A stretch of 64,000 nucleotides of DNA from Salvelinus alpinus. Lineage: Eukaryota > Chordata > Actinopteri > Salmoniformes > Salmonidae. Below, in pieces: positions 19,645 to 29,284 of this stretch. The position numbers and the translations under genes are program-made. The notes beneath the pieces are model-generated. The model was not told the DNA's origin. It was given only the letters and a program-made list of their open reading frames with translations, and searched no databases. The stretch covers positions 7,656,051 through 7,720,050 of the forward strand of contig NC_092089.1 in assembly GCF_045679555.1 (NCBI RefSeq), read 5' to 3'. Position 1 is the first letter of the stretch; each line of letters opens with the position of its first letter.

Positions 19645-21560
19645 ATATCAAATCAAATGTTATTGGTCACATGCTTGGTAAACAACAGCTGGAGACTAAC
19701 AGTGAAATGCTTCCTGGCGGGTCCTTTTCCAACAACGCAGAGAAGGAACATAGTGTTTATTTATTGCTCATGTTATTAATTCTCTGAGTCAATGATAACA
19801 TGGCTATATACACTGGGTAACAGTACTGGGTCAATGATAACATGGCTATATACACTGGGTACCAGTACTGGGTCAATGGGCAGGGGTACCAGGTAATAAC
19901 ATGGCTATATACAAGGGATACCAGTTCTGAGTCAATGATAACATGGCTATATACACTGGGTACCAGTACTGGGTCAATGATAACATGGCTATATACACTG
20001 GGTACCAGTACTGGGTCAATGGGCAGGGGTACCAGGTAATAACATGGCTATATACAAGGGATACCAGTTCTGAGTCAATGATAACATGGCTATATACACT
20101 GGGTACCAGTACTGGGTCAATGATAACATGGCTATATACACTGGGTACCAGTACTGGGTCAATGGGCAGGGGTACCAGGTAATAACATGGCTATATACAC
20201 TGGGTACCAATACTGAGTAATGATAACTTGGCTATATACACTGGGTACCAGAACAGAGTCAATGATAACATGGCTATATACACTGGGTACCAGTACTGAG
20301 TCAATGTGCAGGGGTACGAGGTAATAACATGGCTATATACACTTGAAGCTCTCGACCCGCTCTACTACAGCCTTGTCGATGTGGATGGGGGCGGACTTGG
20401 CCTTCCATTTCCTGTAGTCCACGGTCAGCGGTTGTCTTGCTGACGTTGCTGACGTTGAGGAAGAGGTTGTTGTCCTGGCACCACACTGCCATGTCTCTGA
20501 CCTCCTCCCTATAGGCTGTCTCCTCGTTGTCGGTGATCAGGCCTACCACCGTTGTGTCGTCCGCAAACGTAATAATTGTGTTGGAGTCGTGCGCGGCCAC
20601 GCAGTCAAGGGTGAACAGGGAGTACAGGAGGGGACTAAGCACACACCCCTGTGTTGGGGGTCAGCGTGGCCGATGTGTTGGTGCCTACCCTCACCACCTG
20701 AGGGCGGCCCGTCAGGAAGTCCAGGATCCAGTTGCAGATGGAGGTGTTCAGTCACAGGGTCCTGAGCTTAGTAATGAGCTTGGAGGGCACTATGGTGTTG
20801 AATGCTGAGCTGTAGTCAATGAACAACATTCTCTCGTAGGGGTTTCTCTTGTCCAGGTGGAAAAGGGCAGTGTGGACAGCAATAGATTGCATCCTATGTG
20901 GATCTGTTGGGGCGGTATGCAAATTGGAGTGCGTCCGGGGTGTCTGGGATGATGGTGTGGATGTGAGCCATGACCAGCCTTTCAAAGCATTTTATGGCTA
21001 CAGATGTGAGTGCTACGGGATGATAATCATTTAGACGCGATACCTTGGCGTTCTTGGGCACAGGTACTATGGTGGTCTGCTTGAAACGTATGTATTACAG
21101 ACTGGGTCAGGGAGAGGTCAGTGAAGACACTTGCCAGATGTTAGCGCGGCCTTGTGAATGTTAACCTGTTCCAAGGTCTTACTCACATTGGCTATGGTGA
21201 GCAAGATCACACAGTCGTTCGGAACAGCTGGTGCTCTCATGTATGGTTCAGTGTTGCTTTCCTCAATGCGGATTTAGCTCGTATGGTAGGCTCGCGTCAC
21301 TGGGCAGCTCGCAGCTGTTTCCCTCTGTAATCTGTGATAGTTTGTAAGCCCTGCCACATCCGACGAGCGTCAGAGCCGGCATGGTATGCTTCCGATCTTC
21401 GTCCTGTATTGACGTCTTGACTGTTTGACGGCGTAGCAGGATTTCTAATAAGCGTCAGGGATTAGTGTCTCTCGCCTTGAAAGCGACAGCTTTAGCCTTT
21501 ATCAAGGCTGCTGGTAATCAGTTGTTGGGCTTTCAATTCCAAACATGATTTTGGAGTGAA
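19645..21560 (-). pseudogene. Decayed L2-type LINE with broken reverse transcriptase
   Basis: Minus-strand relic of a non-LTR retrotransposon. In 5' to 3' order on that strand: RT fragment with [17 protein letters not shown] (20752-20985), a frameshifted part (about 20543-20755), then SPLLYSLFTLDCVAAHDSN and FADDTTVVGLITDNEETAY (20301-20642). FADD is the RT active-site box. The order and wording are those of the L2 clade elements abundant in fish. The 3' end on this strand reaches about 19645, where the plus strand reads ATCAAATCAAATGTTATTGG, the usual salmonid LINE tail in reverse. The frame is broken by several frameshifts, so it is dead. Its 3' untranslated region has grown into a tandem array (19792-20342). 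Confidence 0.8.
19792..20342. repeat. 42-bp minisatellite inside the LINE 3' region, about 13 copies
   Basis: Units carry ATAACATGGCTATATACACT and GGGTACCAGTACTGGGTCAA. Some units add GGGCAGGGGTACCAGGT, giving a larger alternating pattern of about 140 bp. The unit matches the 3' untranslated text of the LINE itself. Confidence 0.93.
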
Positions 21561-21825
21561 CCGTTCCATAGTACAGTACTCAGAACATGGAATGAAGACA
21601 GGAACCTGAACGATGTTTAGAAGCTCAATATTCTGCTTTATTGTAAATTGTGATCATACCAGACATGATTTTAAATGACAGTAACAGTCCAATAACTGGT
21701 ACTACAGTACCCAACACCCCTCTGTTCAGACTGTGGGTTTTCATTCTATTGCATTTCGGCTTTATATTTCTGTAATATCCACGGAGCAACTTAGAAGGAT
21801 ACTTCTGGATTTTGGCCATGAGTTC
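21561..21825. other. Unique sequence downstream of fam210a
   Basis: No gene or array seen. The end, approaching 21825, carries the left part of a dispersed salmonid repeat (GAGTTCATCTGACTCTG). Confidence 0.4.
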
Positions 21826-22203
21826 ATCTGACTCTGTGGAAGTAGATAAAGGGCCTCATTGTCAACATCTGACTCTGTGGCAGTAGATAAAGGGCCTCAT
21901 TGTCAACATCTGACTCTGTGGAAGTAGATAAAGGGCCTCATTGTCAACATCTGACTCTGTGGAAGTAGATAAAGGGCCTCATTACCAACATCTGACTCTG
22001 TGGAAGTAGATAAAGGGCCTCATTGTCAACATCTGACTCTGTGGAAGTAGATAAAGGGCCTCATTGTCAACATCTGACTCTGTGGAAGTAGATAAAGGGC
22101 CTCATTACCAACATCTGACTCTGTGGAAGTAGATAAAGGGCCTCATTGTCAACATCTGACTCTGTGGAAGTAGATAAAGGGCCTCATTGCCAACATCCAG
22201 AAG
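21826..22203. repeat. 41-bp minisatellite, about 9 copies, grown from a dispersed repeat
   Basis: Units carry CATCTGACTCTGTGGAAGTA and GATAAAGGGCCTCATTG. The last unit runs on into CCAACATCCAGAAGAATCCC, matching a single non-expanded relative at 59158-59215 (GGAAGTAAATAAAGGGTCTC). Confidence 0.93.
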
Positions 22204-22661
22204 AATCCCTTTAAGGAACCAATCAACCGACTTCTCTAATCACACTTCCTATTATAGGCACAATTCTCAGTTGATTAGACATTAGGAACACAAAAATAAT
22301 ACACAATATATTAAACTTTGGGTATTGGATAAAAAAAGACATTAGAAAACGTGATTGAAAGACACACAAGCAGTTACAGCCTCAATGAGGCTTTGATGGA
22401 CGATGTTGAATTGAACAGGAAGTTTGTTTCATACCCAGAATTCATAAATGCTCCTCAGTGTATTCTAATAGAACTGAGAAATGCCTCCTCCTTATAGCAG
22501 GTATAATGGTACTAGCTGGGGCAGTCAGGATGGCAGAAGGACAGTGTCTGGACTCATTCGTCTCTCAACAGGTTCATAATACGTGCCTTAATTCTGTCTT
22601 TGACCCCAACCACATTGAAGACACCAAACGTGTGTTTATTCACAACCACTTGTAAACAAGA

Positions 22662-23201
22662 CTAATCTAGCTTCTTTCGGTAAGATACTTTGTCTTTGGT
22701 TTCCTGTAGTTTATCAGAGAACATGTCTTTAGTCTCCCCCATCTTTCCAGAGAAACGTTCTTTCGTCTCCCCCATCTTTCCAGAGAAACGTTCTTTCGTC
22801 TCCTCCATCTTTCCAGAGAGACGTTCTTTCGTCTCCTCCACCTTTCCAGAGAAACGTTCTTTCGTCTCCTCCATCTTTCCAGAGAAACGTTCTTTCGTCT
22901 CCTCCATCTTTCCAGAGAGACGTTCTTTCGTCTCCTCCATCTTTTCGGAAATACCAGACAATCGTTCTTTCGTATCTTCCATTTTCCCCGAGAGTAGTTC
23001 TTTAGTTTCCTCCATTTTTTCAGAGAACAGTTCCTTAGTCTCCTCCATTTTCTCTGTGAGTTTCTCCCTGGTCTCTTCCATCCGGTCCTGCAGGTAGTCT
23101 TTGACAGGCGGCGGGGTAGAGAAGTAGCCGTGTTTACGGAGGTACTGCACTGAGAAGGACGTCCCACCCAGAGTCACTGTGTATCTGGCAGGTGTTGCAA
23201 T
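22662..23201 (-). CDS. fam210a: fam210a last exon: end of DUF1279 and repeated coiled coil
   Basis: Acceptor CCTTCAG|ATTGCA, phase 0, 179 codons, stop TAG at 22662-22664. Starts IATPARYTVTLGGTS, then PPPVKDYLQDRMEE, then tandem 11-residue repeats. One repeat carries an extra ISE. Confidence 0.93.
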   Translation of the reverse strand: MATPARYTVTLGGTSFSVQYLRKHGYFSTPPPVKDYLQDRMEETREKLTEKMEETKELFSEKMEETKELLSGKMEDTKERLSGISEKMEETKERLSGKMEETKERFSGKMEETKERFSGKVEETKERLSGKMEETKERFSGKMGETKERFSGKMGETKDMFSDKLQETKDKVSYRKKLD

Positions 23202-26078
23202 CTGAAGGAAATCAGGATAAAGAAAGCCATCAAATTCAGTAGAGACAAGTGAATTGAAGCTGATGTTGCAATCTGAGTATTTCTGCTCACCCTGAACAGG
23301 GCGTCGTATGTACAAGTCCTTTTACCTTGTACAAGTCATAGTCCGTGAGTATTCTTACCTTGTACAAGGCGTAGGCAGTGAGTTATCTTATACAAGTCAT
23401 AGTCCGTGAGTTATCTTACCTTGTACATGGCGTAGGCAGTGAGTTATCTTACCTTGTACAAGGCGTAGGCAGTGAGTTATCTTATCTTGTACAAGTCATA
23501 GTCCGTGAGTTATCTTACCTTGTACATGGCGTAGGCAGTGAGTTATCTTACCTTGTACAAGTCATAGTCCGTGAGTTATCTTACCTTGTACATGGCGTAG
23601 GCAGTGAGTTATCTTACCTTGTACAAGGCGTAGGCAGTGAGTTATCTTACCTTGTACAAGGCGTAGGCAGTGAGTATTCTTACCATGTACAAGGCGTAGG
23701 CAGTGAGTTATCTTACCTTGTACATGGCGTAGGCAGTGAGTTATCTTACCTTGTACATGGCGTAGGCAGTGAGTTATCTTACCTTGTACATGGCGTAGGC
23801 AGTGAGTTATCTTACCTTGTACATGGCGTAGGCAGTGAGTTATCTTACCTTGTACAAGGCGTAGGCAGTGAGTTATCTTACCTTGTACATGGCGTAGGCA
23901 GTGAGTTATCTTACCTTGTACAAGGCGTAGGCAGTGAGTTATCTTACCTTGTACAAGGCGTAGGCAGTGAGTATTCTTACCATGTACAAGGCGTAGGCAG
24001 TGAGTTATCTTACCTTGTACATGGCGTAGGCAGTGAGCTATCTTACCTTGTACATGGCGTAGGCAGTGAGTTATCTTACCTTGTACAAGTCATAGTCCGT
24101 GAGTTATCTTACCTTGTACATGGCGTAGGCAGTGAGTTATCTTACCTTGTACATGGCGTAGGCAGTGAGCTATCTTACCTTGTACATGGCGTAGGCAGTG
24201 AGTTATCTTACCTTGTACATGGCGTAGGCAGTGAGTTATCTTACCTTGTACATGGCGTAGGCAGTGAGTTATCTTACCTTGTACAAGGCGTAGGCAGTGA
24301 GTTATCTTACCTTGTACATGGCGTAGGCAGTGAGTTATCTTACCTTGTACATGGCGTAGGCAGTGAGGGCGTAGCCACCAGAAGAGTGATTCAGCAGACC
24401 AACAATCTTCTCTGGTAAACCAATAAACTCCAGAAAAGGCACCACATTCACTCCCCTGTGAAATACACAGTGAGGTTATTAACTAAGGCCAGATACTGCG
24501 CCTTCCCGTGAAACACTCAGTGGCCAGTTTATTAGGTACACCACCCTGCTCACCAAAACGGTTAGCTTCTATAAAACAGTGAGTCACATGACCGTGGCAG
24601 ACAGACGTTCGACTGGGGAAAAAACAAGTCAGACTAATTGACTGTCATCGCTCCACATTATGTCAGACTAATTGACTGTCCTAGCGCCACATTATGTCAG
24701 ACTAATTGACTGTCATCGCCCCACATTGTCAGACTAATTGACTGTCCTAGCCCCACATTGTCAGACTAATTGACTGTCCTAGCCCCACATTGTCAGACTA
24801 ATTGACTGTCATCGCCCCACATTATGTCAGACTAATTGACTGTCATCGCCCCACATTATGTCAGACTAATTGACTGTCCTAGCCCCACATTATGTCAGAC
24901 TAATTGACTGTCCTAGCCCCACATTATGTCAGACTAATTGACTGTCCTAGCCCCACATTATGTCAGACTAATTGACTGTCATCGCCCCACATTATGTCAG
25001 ACTAATTGACTGTCATCGCCCCACATTATGTCAGACTAATTGACTGTCCTAGCCCCACATTGTCAGACTAATTGACTGTCCTAGCCCCACATTGTCAGAC
25101 TAATTGACTGTCCTAGCCCCACATTGTCAGACTAATTGACTGTCCTAGCCCCACATTATGTCAGACTAATTGACTGTCCTAGCGCCACATTATGTCAGAC
25201 TAATTGACTGTCCTAGCCCCACATTATGTCAGACTAATTGACTGTCCTAGCCCCACATTATGTCAGACTAATTGACTGTCCTAGCCCCACATTATGTCAG
25301 ACTAATTGACTGTCCTAGCCCCACATTGTCAGACTAATTGACTGTCATCGCCCCACATTATGTCAGACTAATTGAATGTCCTAGCCCCACATTATGTCAG
25401 ACTAATTGACTGTCCTAGCCCCACATTGTCAGACTAATTGACTGTCCTAGCCCCACATTGTCAGACTAATTGACTGTCCTAGCCCCACATTATGTCAGAC
25501 TAATTGACTGTCCTAGCGCCACATTATGTCAGACTAATTGACTGTCCTAGCCCCACATTATGTCAGACTAATTGACTGTCCTAGCCCCACATATAATGGA
25601 ATCCCCAGGGAGATTAGACCAGACAGGTGACTCACTGCATAGCAGCGTAGTAGAAGGTCCCGAACCAGACGCTGGAGGTCAGGAGATGGACAGGTATCAT
25701 CACCTTCCCGTACTGCTTAAAGGTCTTCTTGAATCTCTGGACCAGACCAATGGACTTGTCCTGCAGAGGGTCTATCTCTGGGGCCTCCGGCGGGGCCTCC
25801 GGCAGGGCCTCCACAGGCAGCTTGGAGGAGTCTGCCCCGTAGACGGGCTCTGTTCCAGCCAGGCCGGGTGGGTCCTGGTCCTCCGGTTGGAGCTTGGGCC
25901 GTTCCACTGCCCTGTTAAAGGCTGAGGTACTGACCCAACGCTGGACGGGCCCGGTGGGCAGGCGGCCTACAATACACACCGACACGGCCAGGCGAGCCTC
26001 ACACACCGACAGGCCCACGACCACGGACCGCACGTAGGCCATCTGCCGCAATGCACCCTGGGACAGAACACGATGCAT
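22662..26078 (-). CDS. fam210a: fam210a: mitochondrial DUF1279 protein with lengthened coiled coil
   Basis: Join on the minus strand: 26078-25636, 24455-24344, 23201-22662, giving 364 residues; from memory the human protein has 272. All junctions are GT-AG and in phase. Domains: likely mitochondrial targeting sequence at residues 13-50 (MAYVRSVVVGL up to RWVSTS), acidic linker, DUF1279 from about 103 (DPLQDKSIGLVQRFKKTFKQ) with one membrane segment near 126-146, and a C-terminal coiled coil of twelve 11-residue repeats (KMEETKERFSG type) ending DKVSYRKKLD. Known of the family: FAM210A is a mitochondrial membrane protein tied to mitochondrial translation and to muscle and bone mass. The first ATG in the exon is at 26078; a second at 26042 sits directly at the targeting sequence and may be the true start. 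Intron 2 begins with a 31-copy array of the splice donor; intron 1 holds a 34-bp array. Confidence 0.93.
22690..23090 (-). repeat. Coding 33-bp minisatellite in fam210a (11-residue coiled-coil repeats)
   Basis: Twelve repeats of the type KMEETKERFSG, with E/K/R at charged positions and M, F/L at the hydrophobic ones. The central units are nearly identical at DNA level (TTTCCAGAGAAACGTTCTTT on the plus strand). The outer units are more divergent and align with the three repeats recalled from the human protein. Confidence 0.93.
23330..24366. repeat. 33-bp array of duplicated fam210a exon end plus 5' splice site, about 31 copies
   Basis: On the minus strand each unit reads CTCACTGCCTACGCCATG, then TACAAG|GTAAGATAA. 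That is the last 24 or so bases of fam210a exon 2 (LTAYAMYK) plus the intron donor. The true exon joins the array without a gap at 24344. Variants: TACAAG versus TTGTACAAGTCATAG (plus-strand sense) and GTAAGAATA. One unit has a broken donor (GATAAGA at about 23483). Reading on past any donor meets TAA within three codons. Confidence 0.96.
24344..24455 (-). CDS. fam210a: fam210a middle exon
   Basis: Acceptor TTTCACAG|GGGAGT, donor ACAAG|GTAAGA. It encodes GVNVVPFLEFIGLPEKIVGL and continues to YALTAYAMYK. Its 3' end is the founder of the splice-donor array. Confidence 0.92.
24510..24600. mobile_element. Fragment of a dispersed fish repeat
   Basis: CAGTGGCCAGTTTATTAGGT followed by ACACCAC is a phrase found in many fish interspersed repeats. 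Only a fragment is present, in fam210a intron 1. Family not assigned. Confidence 0.5.
24622..25594. repeat. 34/32-bp minisatellite in fam210a intron 1, about 29 copies
   Basis: Units carry GTCAGACTAATTGACTGTCC and TAGCCCCACATTAT. Units lacking the dinucleotide AT are 32 bp, and CCTAGC alternates with ATCGC. It ends about 40 bases from the donor of fam210a exon 1. Confidence 0.96.
25636..26078 (-). CDS. fam210a: fam210a first coding exon
   Basis: Donor ATGCA|GTGAGT at 25636/25635, phase 2. A clean acceptor (CTGTCTGCAG) at 26111 places the exon's 5' edge at 26110, so 26079-26110 is untranslated or, if translation starts further upstream, coding. Start 26078 is the first in-frame ATG; 26042 is the alternative. 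Confidence 0.85.
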
Positions 26079-26266
26079 CTCCTCCTCCCTGAGACGTTTG
26101 ACCACAGAGGCTGCAGACAGCACACATCATCAGAGTTTACAAATGACTATCAATTACAAGAGGAGTAATCATTTATGTTGATAAGTATATATTAAGTTAG
26201 GAAACGTTATAATCAGAGTGAAGAAACGTATCTGATGGTATGATAAGACATAATACCAAAACATAC

Positions 26267-26301
26267 CTCCAACTAGAGTAGGACAACCATTAATCCAGCA
26301 C
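26267..26301 (-). other. Candidate 35-base untranslated exon of fam210a
   Basis: Bounded by acceptor TTTTCATTTCAG and donor GGAG|GTATGT. It contains an ATG opening a 5-codon frame (MVVLL, then TAG). Inferred only from splice signals. Confidence 0.45.
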
Positions 26302-26920
26302 CTGAAATGAAAACGTCCAAATAAAAATATTATAAACACAATCTAAGCACAGAAGTTAGCCACAACAGACTAATCCAGTGGACACTACTGTGGATGATTC
26401 TCAGCAAAACAACCAAAGTTCTGGTTTAACTACGTTTACTAGCTACACACAGCCATGTTCGGATATATAGCTAACAAGGCAAATAAAAAAAATAGCTAGC
26501 AAGCCAACTATAGTAAGTAGCTAGTCAGCTAGCTAAGTGGCTATCTAGCCAAGTTACATGTGCAAAGGTTCACTACAGAACTTGCAAAACATCTAGTTAT
26601 CTTTCTAGAGCTAGCTGTCTGGCTAGCTGTCACATACGCAGTGGCTTCTGTGTGGTTGACATTGGGGGGGGGTCTGGAGGACGGCAAACTTCCTTCACTT
26701 ATAAAGCTTCCAGAACAACCCAGTGTAAACACGGGCCAGTTTTAGATATGGTTAGCTAACGTTAGTTGTCTGGCTAATGCCTGATTCTGACAGAAAGCCA
26801 ACTCGGGTTGTTTTGCTTGCTAGCTAAGTTAGCTAGCCGACACTTGGCAAAGTAGTTGTTTACATTTTTCGGGAAGTTGTAAAACTACGTGACAAAGCTC
26901 ACACGTAACGGAATACATAC

Positions 26921-27045
26921 ATTGAAATTCAAGAGGTGTTTGATCCAGTCAAAAGTGTTTTCTGTAGTTGTATGAGCCATAAGTACATAGAATGACCGTC
27001 CGGTCAGTAGAAGACCTTACAGCAGAGATAGAGGGGATCCGCGTG
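26921..27045 (-). other. Candidate first exon of fam210a
   Basis: Ends in donor TTCAAT|GTATGT at 26921/26920. It contains an ATG at 26980 opening a short frame (MAHTTTENTFDWIKHLLNFN) that meets TAA soon after splicing to the 35-base exon, so it would be an upstream open frame. The 5' edge is a guess from the promoter position. Confidence 0.35.
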
Positions 27046-27145
27046 TCCTCGGGCCGCGCAATGCATCATGGGATTCCTAGTTCATTTGTCGCGAGATTTG
27101 GTGTCTGTAAACTGGGTAAAAACAACACTTCCCGAAATGCCTAAA
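27030..27145. promoter_or_regulatory. Probable CpG-rich promoter of fam210a
   Basis: Locally CpG-rich, with TCGCGAGA (27090-27097), a housekeeping-promoter motif, next to GCATCATGGGATTCCTAG and CACTTCCCGAAATGCC, both resembling the ZNF143/THAP11 site. No TATA box seen. In human the FAM210A promoter region faces RNMT, but no RNMT exon was found here. Confidence 0.55.
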
Positions 27146-27540
27146 ACCTTTCGGTCAGAATTTCCATTTCTATGAAAGAGATACAAACCTCTAGTCCAGC
27201 GGATAACAACCAAATATACCCAAAGATCGTTCCACTTTCTGTTGCAAGTATCAAACTTGGTACACTAACACTCAAATGTTACCTTTTTATTTTGTAAATA
27301 TAGTCATCACATATTCACTGCACTTAGTCTGTAATAAAACCTTAAGTCCGTCTTTATGGAACTAACTGCACATTCTCTCTTATATTCAATGTGATGTTTC
27401 TCTGTTCCTTGTTTCTCTCGTCTCTGTGCTGCAGATCTTTTAAAACAACTTGATGGTATAGCAAAAGCCGAATAAACTTGACATTAACTTGAATGGTCTC
27501 TCTTCATTTTACCCACAAACAAAATCACTTATAGTCTAGG

Positions 27541-27690
27541 TATAGTCCCCTGTATCTCAGGTGGTAGCGCATGGTGCTTGTAATACCAAGGTTGTGGGTT
27601 TGATTCCCACGGGGGTGAAGTATGAACAAATAAAAAGTACATAAATGTATGCACTCACTAATGTAAGTGGTGTCTGCTGAATGTAAAGCA
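27541..27690 (+). mobile_element. HpaI-type salmonid SINE
   Basis: tRNA-like head with A-box text GGTGGTAGCGCATGGTGCTT and B-box text GTGGGTTTGATTCCCACGGG, then ATGTATGCACTCACTAATGT and GTCTGCTGAATG, the body of the HpaI family. It is a SINE, not a tRNA gene. Confidence 0.85.
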
Positions 27691-27713
27691 TATTGTTTTT
27701 TTAAATTATTGCC

Positions 27714-27960
27714 AGTGTAACGGATGTGAAATGGCTAGCTAGTTAGCGGGTACGTGCTAGTAGCGTTTCAATCAGTTACGTCACTTGCTCTGAAACCTAG
27801 ATGTAGTGTTGCCCCTTGCTCTGCAAAGGCCGCGGCTTTTGTGGAGCGATGGGTAACGACGCTTCGTGGGTGTCAGTTGTTGATGTGTGCAGAGGGTCCC
27901 TGGTTCGCGCCCGTGTCGGGGCGAGGGGACGACGTAAAGTTATACTGTTACACCAGTATA
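27714..27960 (+). mobile_element. Dispersed salmonid repeat, tRNA-related
   Basis: Starts CAGTGTAACGGATGTGAAAT and runs through GATGGGTAACGACGCTTCG and CCCTGGTTCGCGCCCGTGTC. This is an abundant interspersed repeat in salmonid genomes. Family name not certain. Confidence 0.65.
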
Positions 27961-28693
27961 ACTTAGCAGCTTTGACGTGCGTCGACCAAACAGCGGCTGA
28001 AGGGCAAATATGATCTAATGGTGACGTCATCTTGCCAATGTGCCAACGCTCTCCATACTACATCAGCCCAATGTATAATGTATACATCGAGCCGACGTCG
28101 GCGAGATGTATGTGTGCTGTCTGGGAAGACCTTACGGGGGTCATATTGAGGTCATTTTGACCATAGTCTAGCAGCTACGGAAAGAATTGTGGACTTTCTG
28201 ATAGAGCCACCACATTTCACACACAGCTGGGGCATGTCTAAAGGAAGTATTTTTTGGCTGTAGTGCCATCACAGATTTAGTCCATTACCCCCTGGCGGCC
28301 ATTTCCAATATGGCGGCCATTCAGCTGCAGGGGGTCATATTGGACTAGATTCACTTGGCCATATCTCCACACATAATTGGTACATACGGCCCAATGATGA
28401 CTTTAAATGTTTGAGGGGGTCATGTAAAAAAAAATGATCAAAAGGCCCCAAAATGCCATATATACATATCCTTTAAACGTTTAGTAGAAAATGGTGAAAG
28501 CGAGTGCCAAATTACTGCTTTTTGTAAATGTTTTCGTGGCTAGTTCCAATAGTTTACACGTAAACACTCTAAAAAGTAATATATATATACACATTGGTGT
28601 TCCCTGAAGTTTACAGATTGCAATGACATATAATGACATATTTTTTTGTGTAAATTTTAATACAAATTACAGGAAACCTGCCCTGTACACGTC
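27961..28693. other. Spacer, no gene seen
   Basis: Non-tandem sequence with CCCTGGCGGCCATTTCCAAT and AATATGGCGGCCATT, which form an imperfect inverted pair near 28295-28325. It may be an old transposon. No coding signal. Confidence 0.4.
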
Positions 28694-28920
28694 ACTTTAG
28701 GTCAAATCAAATCAAATGTATTTATAAAGCCCTTATTACATCAGCTGATATCTCAAAGTGCTGTACAGAAACCCAGCCTAAAACCCCAAACAGCAAGCAA
28801 TGCAGGTGTAGAAGCACGGTGGCTAGGAAAAACTCCCTAGAAAGGCCAGAACCTAGGAAGAAACCAAGAGAGGAACCAGGCTATGAGGGGTGGCCAGTCC
28901 TCTTCTGGCTGTGCTGAGTT
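28694..28920 (-). mobile_element. V-SINE-like interspersed repeat, minus orientation
   Basis: Starts AAATCAAATCAAATGTATTT and contains AGCTGATATCTCAAAGTGCT and GAGGGGTGGCCAGTCCTC. It is the reverse of the copy at 15040-15365. Confidence 0.8.
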
Positions 28921-29284
28921 AAAATCCCATAGGAATGTATTATGTCCAGCAGAGAGAGAGGTAACCCACTAAATACTATTTATGATGAGGCCTTCCAGCC
29001 ATTAGACAAAGGAAAAGTCTAAAGGAAGATGTGTAGCTATAGTTGCAGATTTACCCTGTTATACTCAGTGGTGTAGTTTTGTAAGTCTTTGTTGTTTGCT
29101 TCCAAGTTAAGAGGTCGTTTGTTTCCTATTTTCATGTATATTTTAGTTAATCATTACGTTGAGATGTCACGTAATTTCCTTATTTTCCTTATTTGAGATG
29201 TATTGGTTTAATAGATTTATCCTTGTCACCTTTACCTTCACCTTTACCTGCAACCTGCTTATCATGTCTGCCCTGTTGCAGAAC
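28921..29284. other. Spacer, no gene seen
   Basis: AT-rich non-repeated sequence, followed by CACCTTTACC stretches leading into the 46-bp array. Confidence 0.4.

Noticed and set aside
22458-22655. Plus-strand 65-codon frame with a hydrophobic start
   Set aside because: It lies in the fam210a 3' flank on the opposite strand, with no family resemblance. Short frames of this size are expected by chance.
27541-27610. tRNA gene
   Set aside because: The tRNA-like boxes belong to the head of a HpaI-type SINE, followed by the SINE body. The cloverleaf is degenerate.
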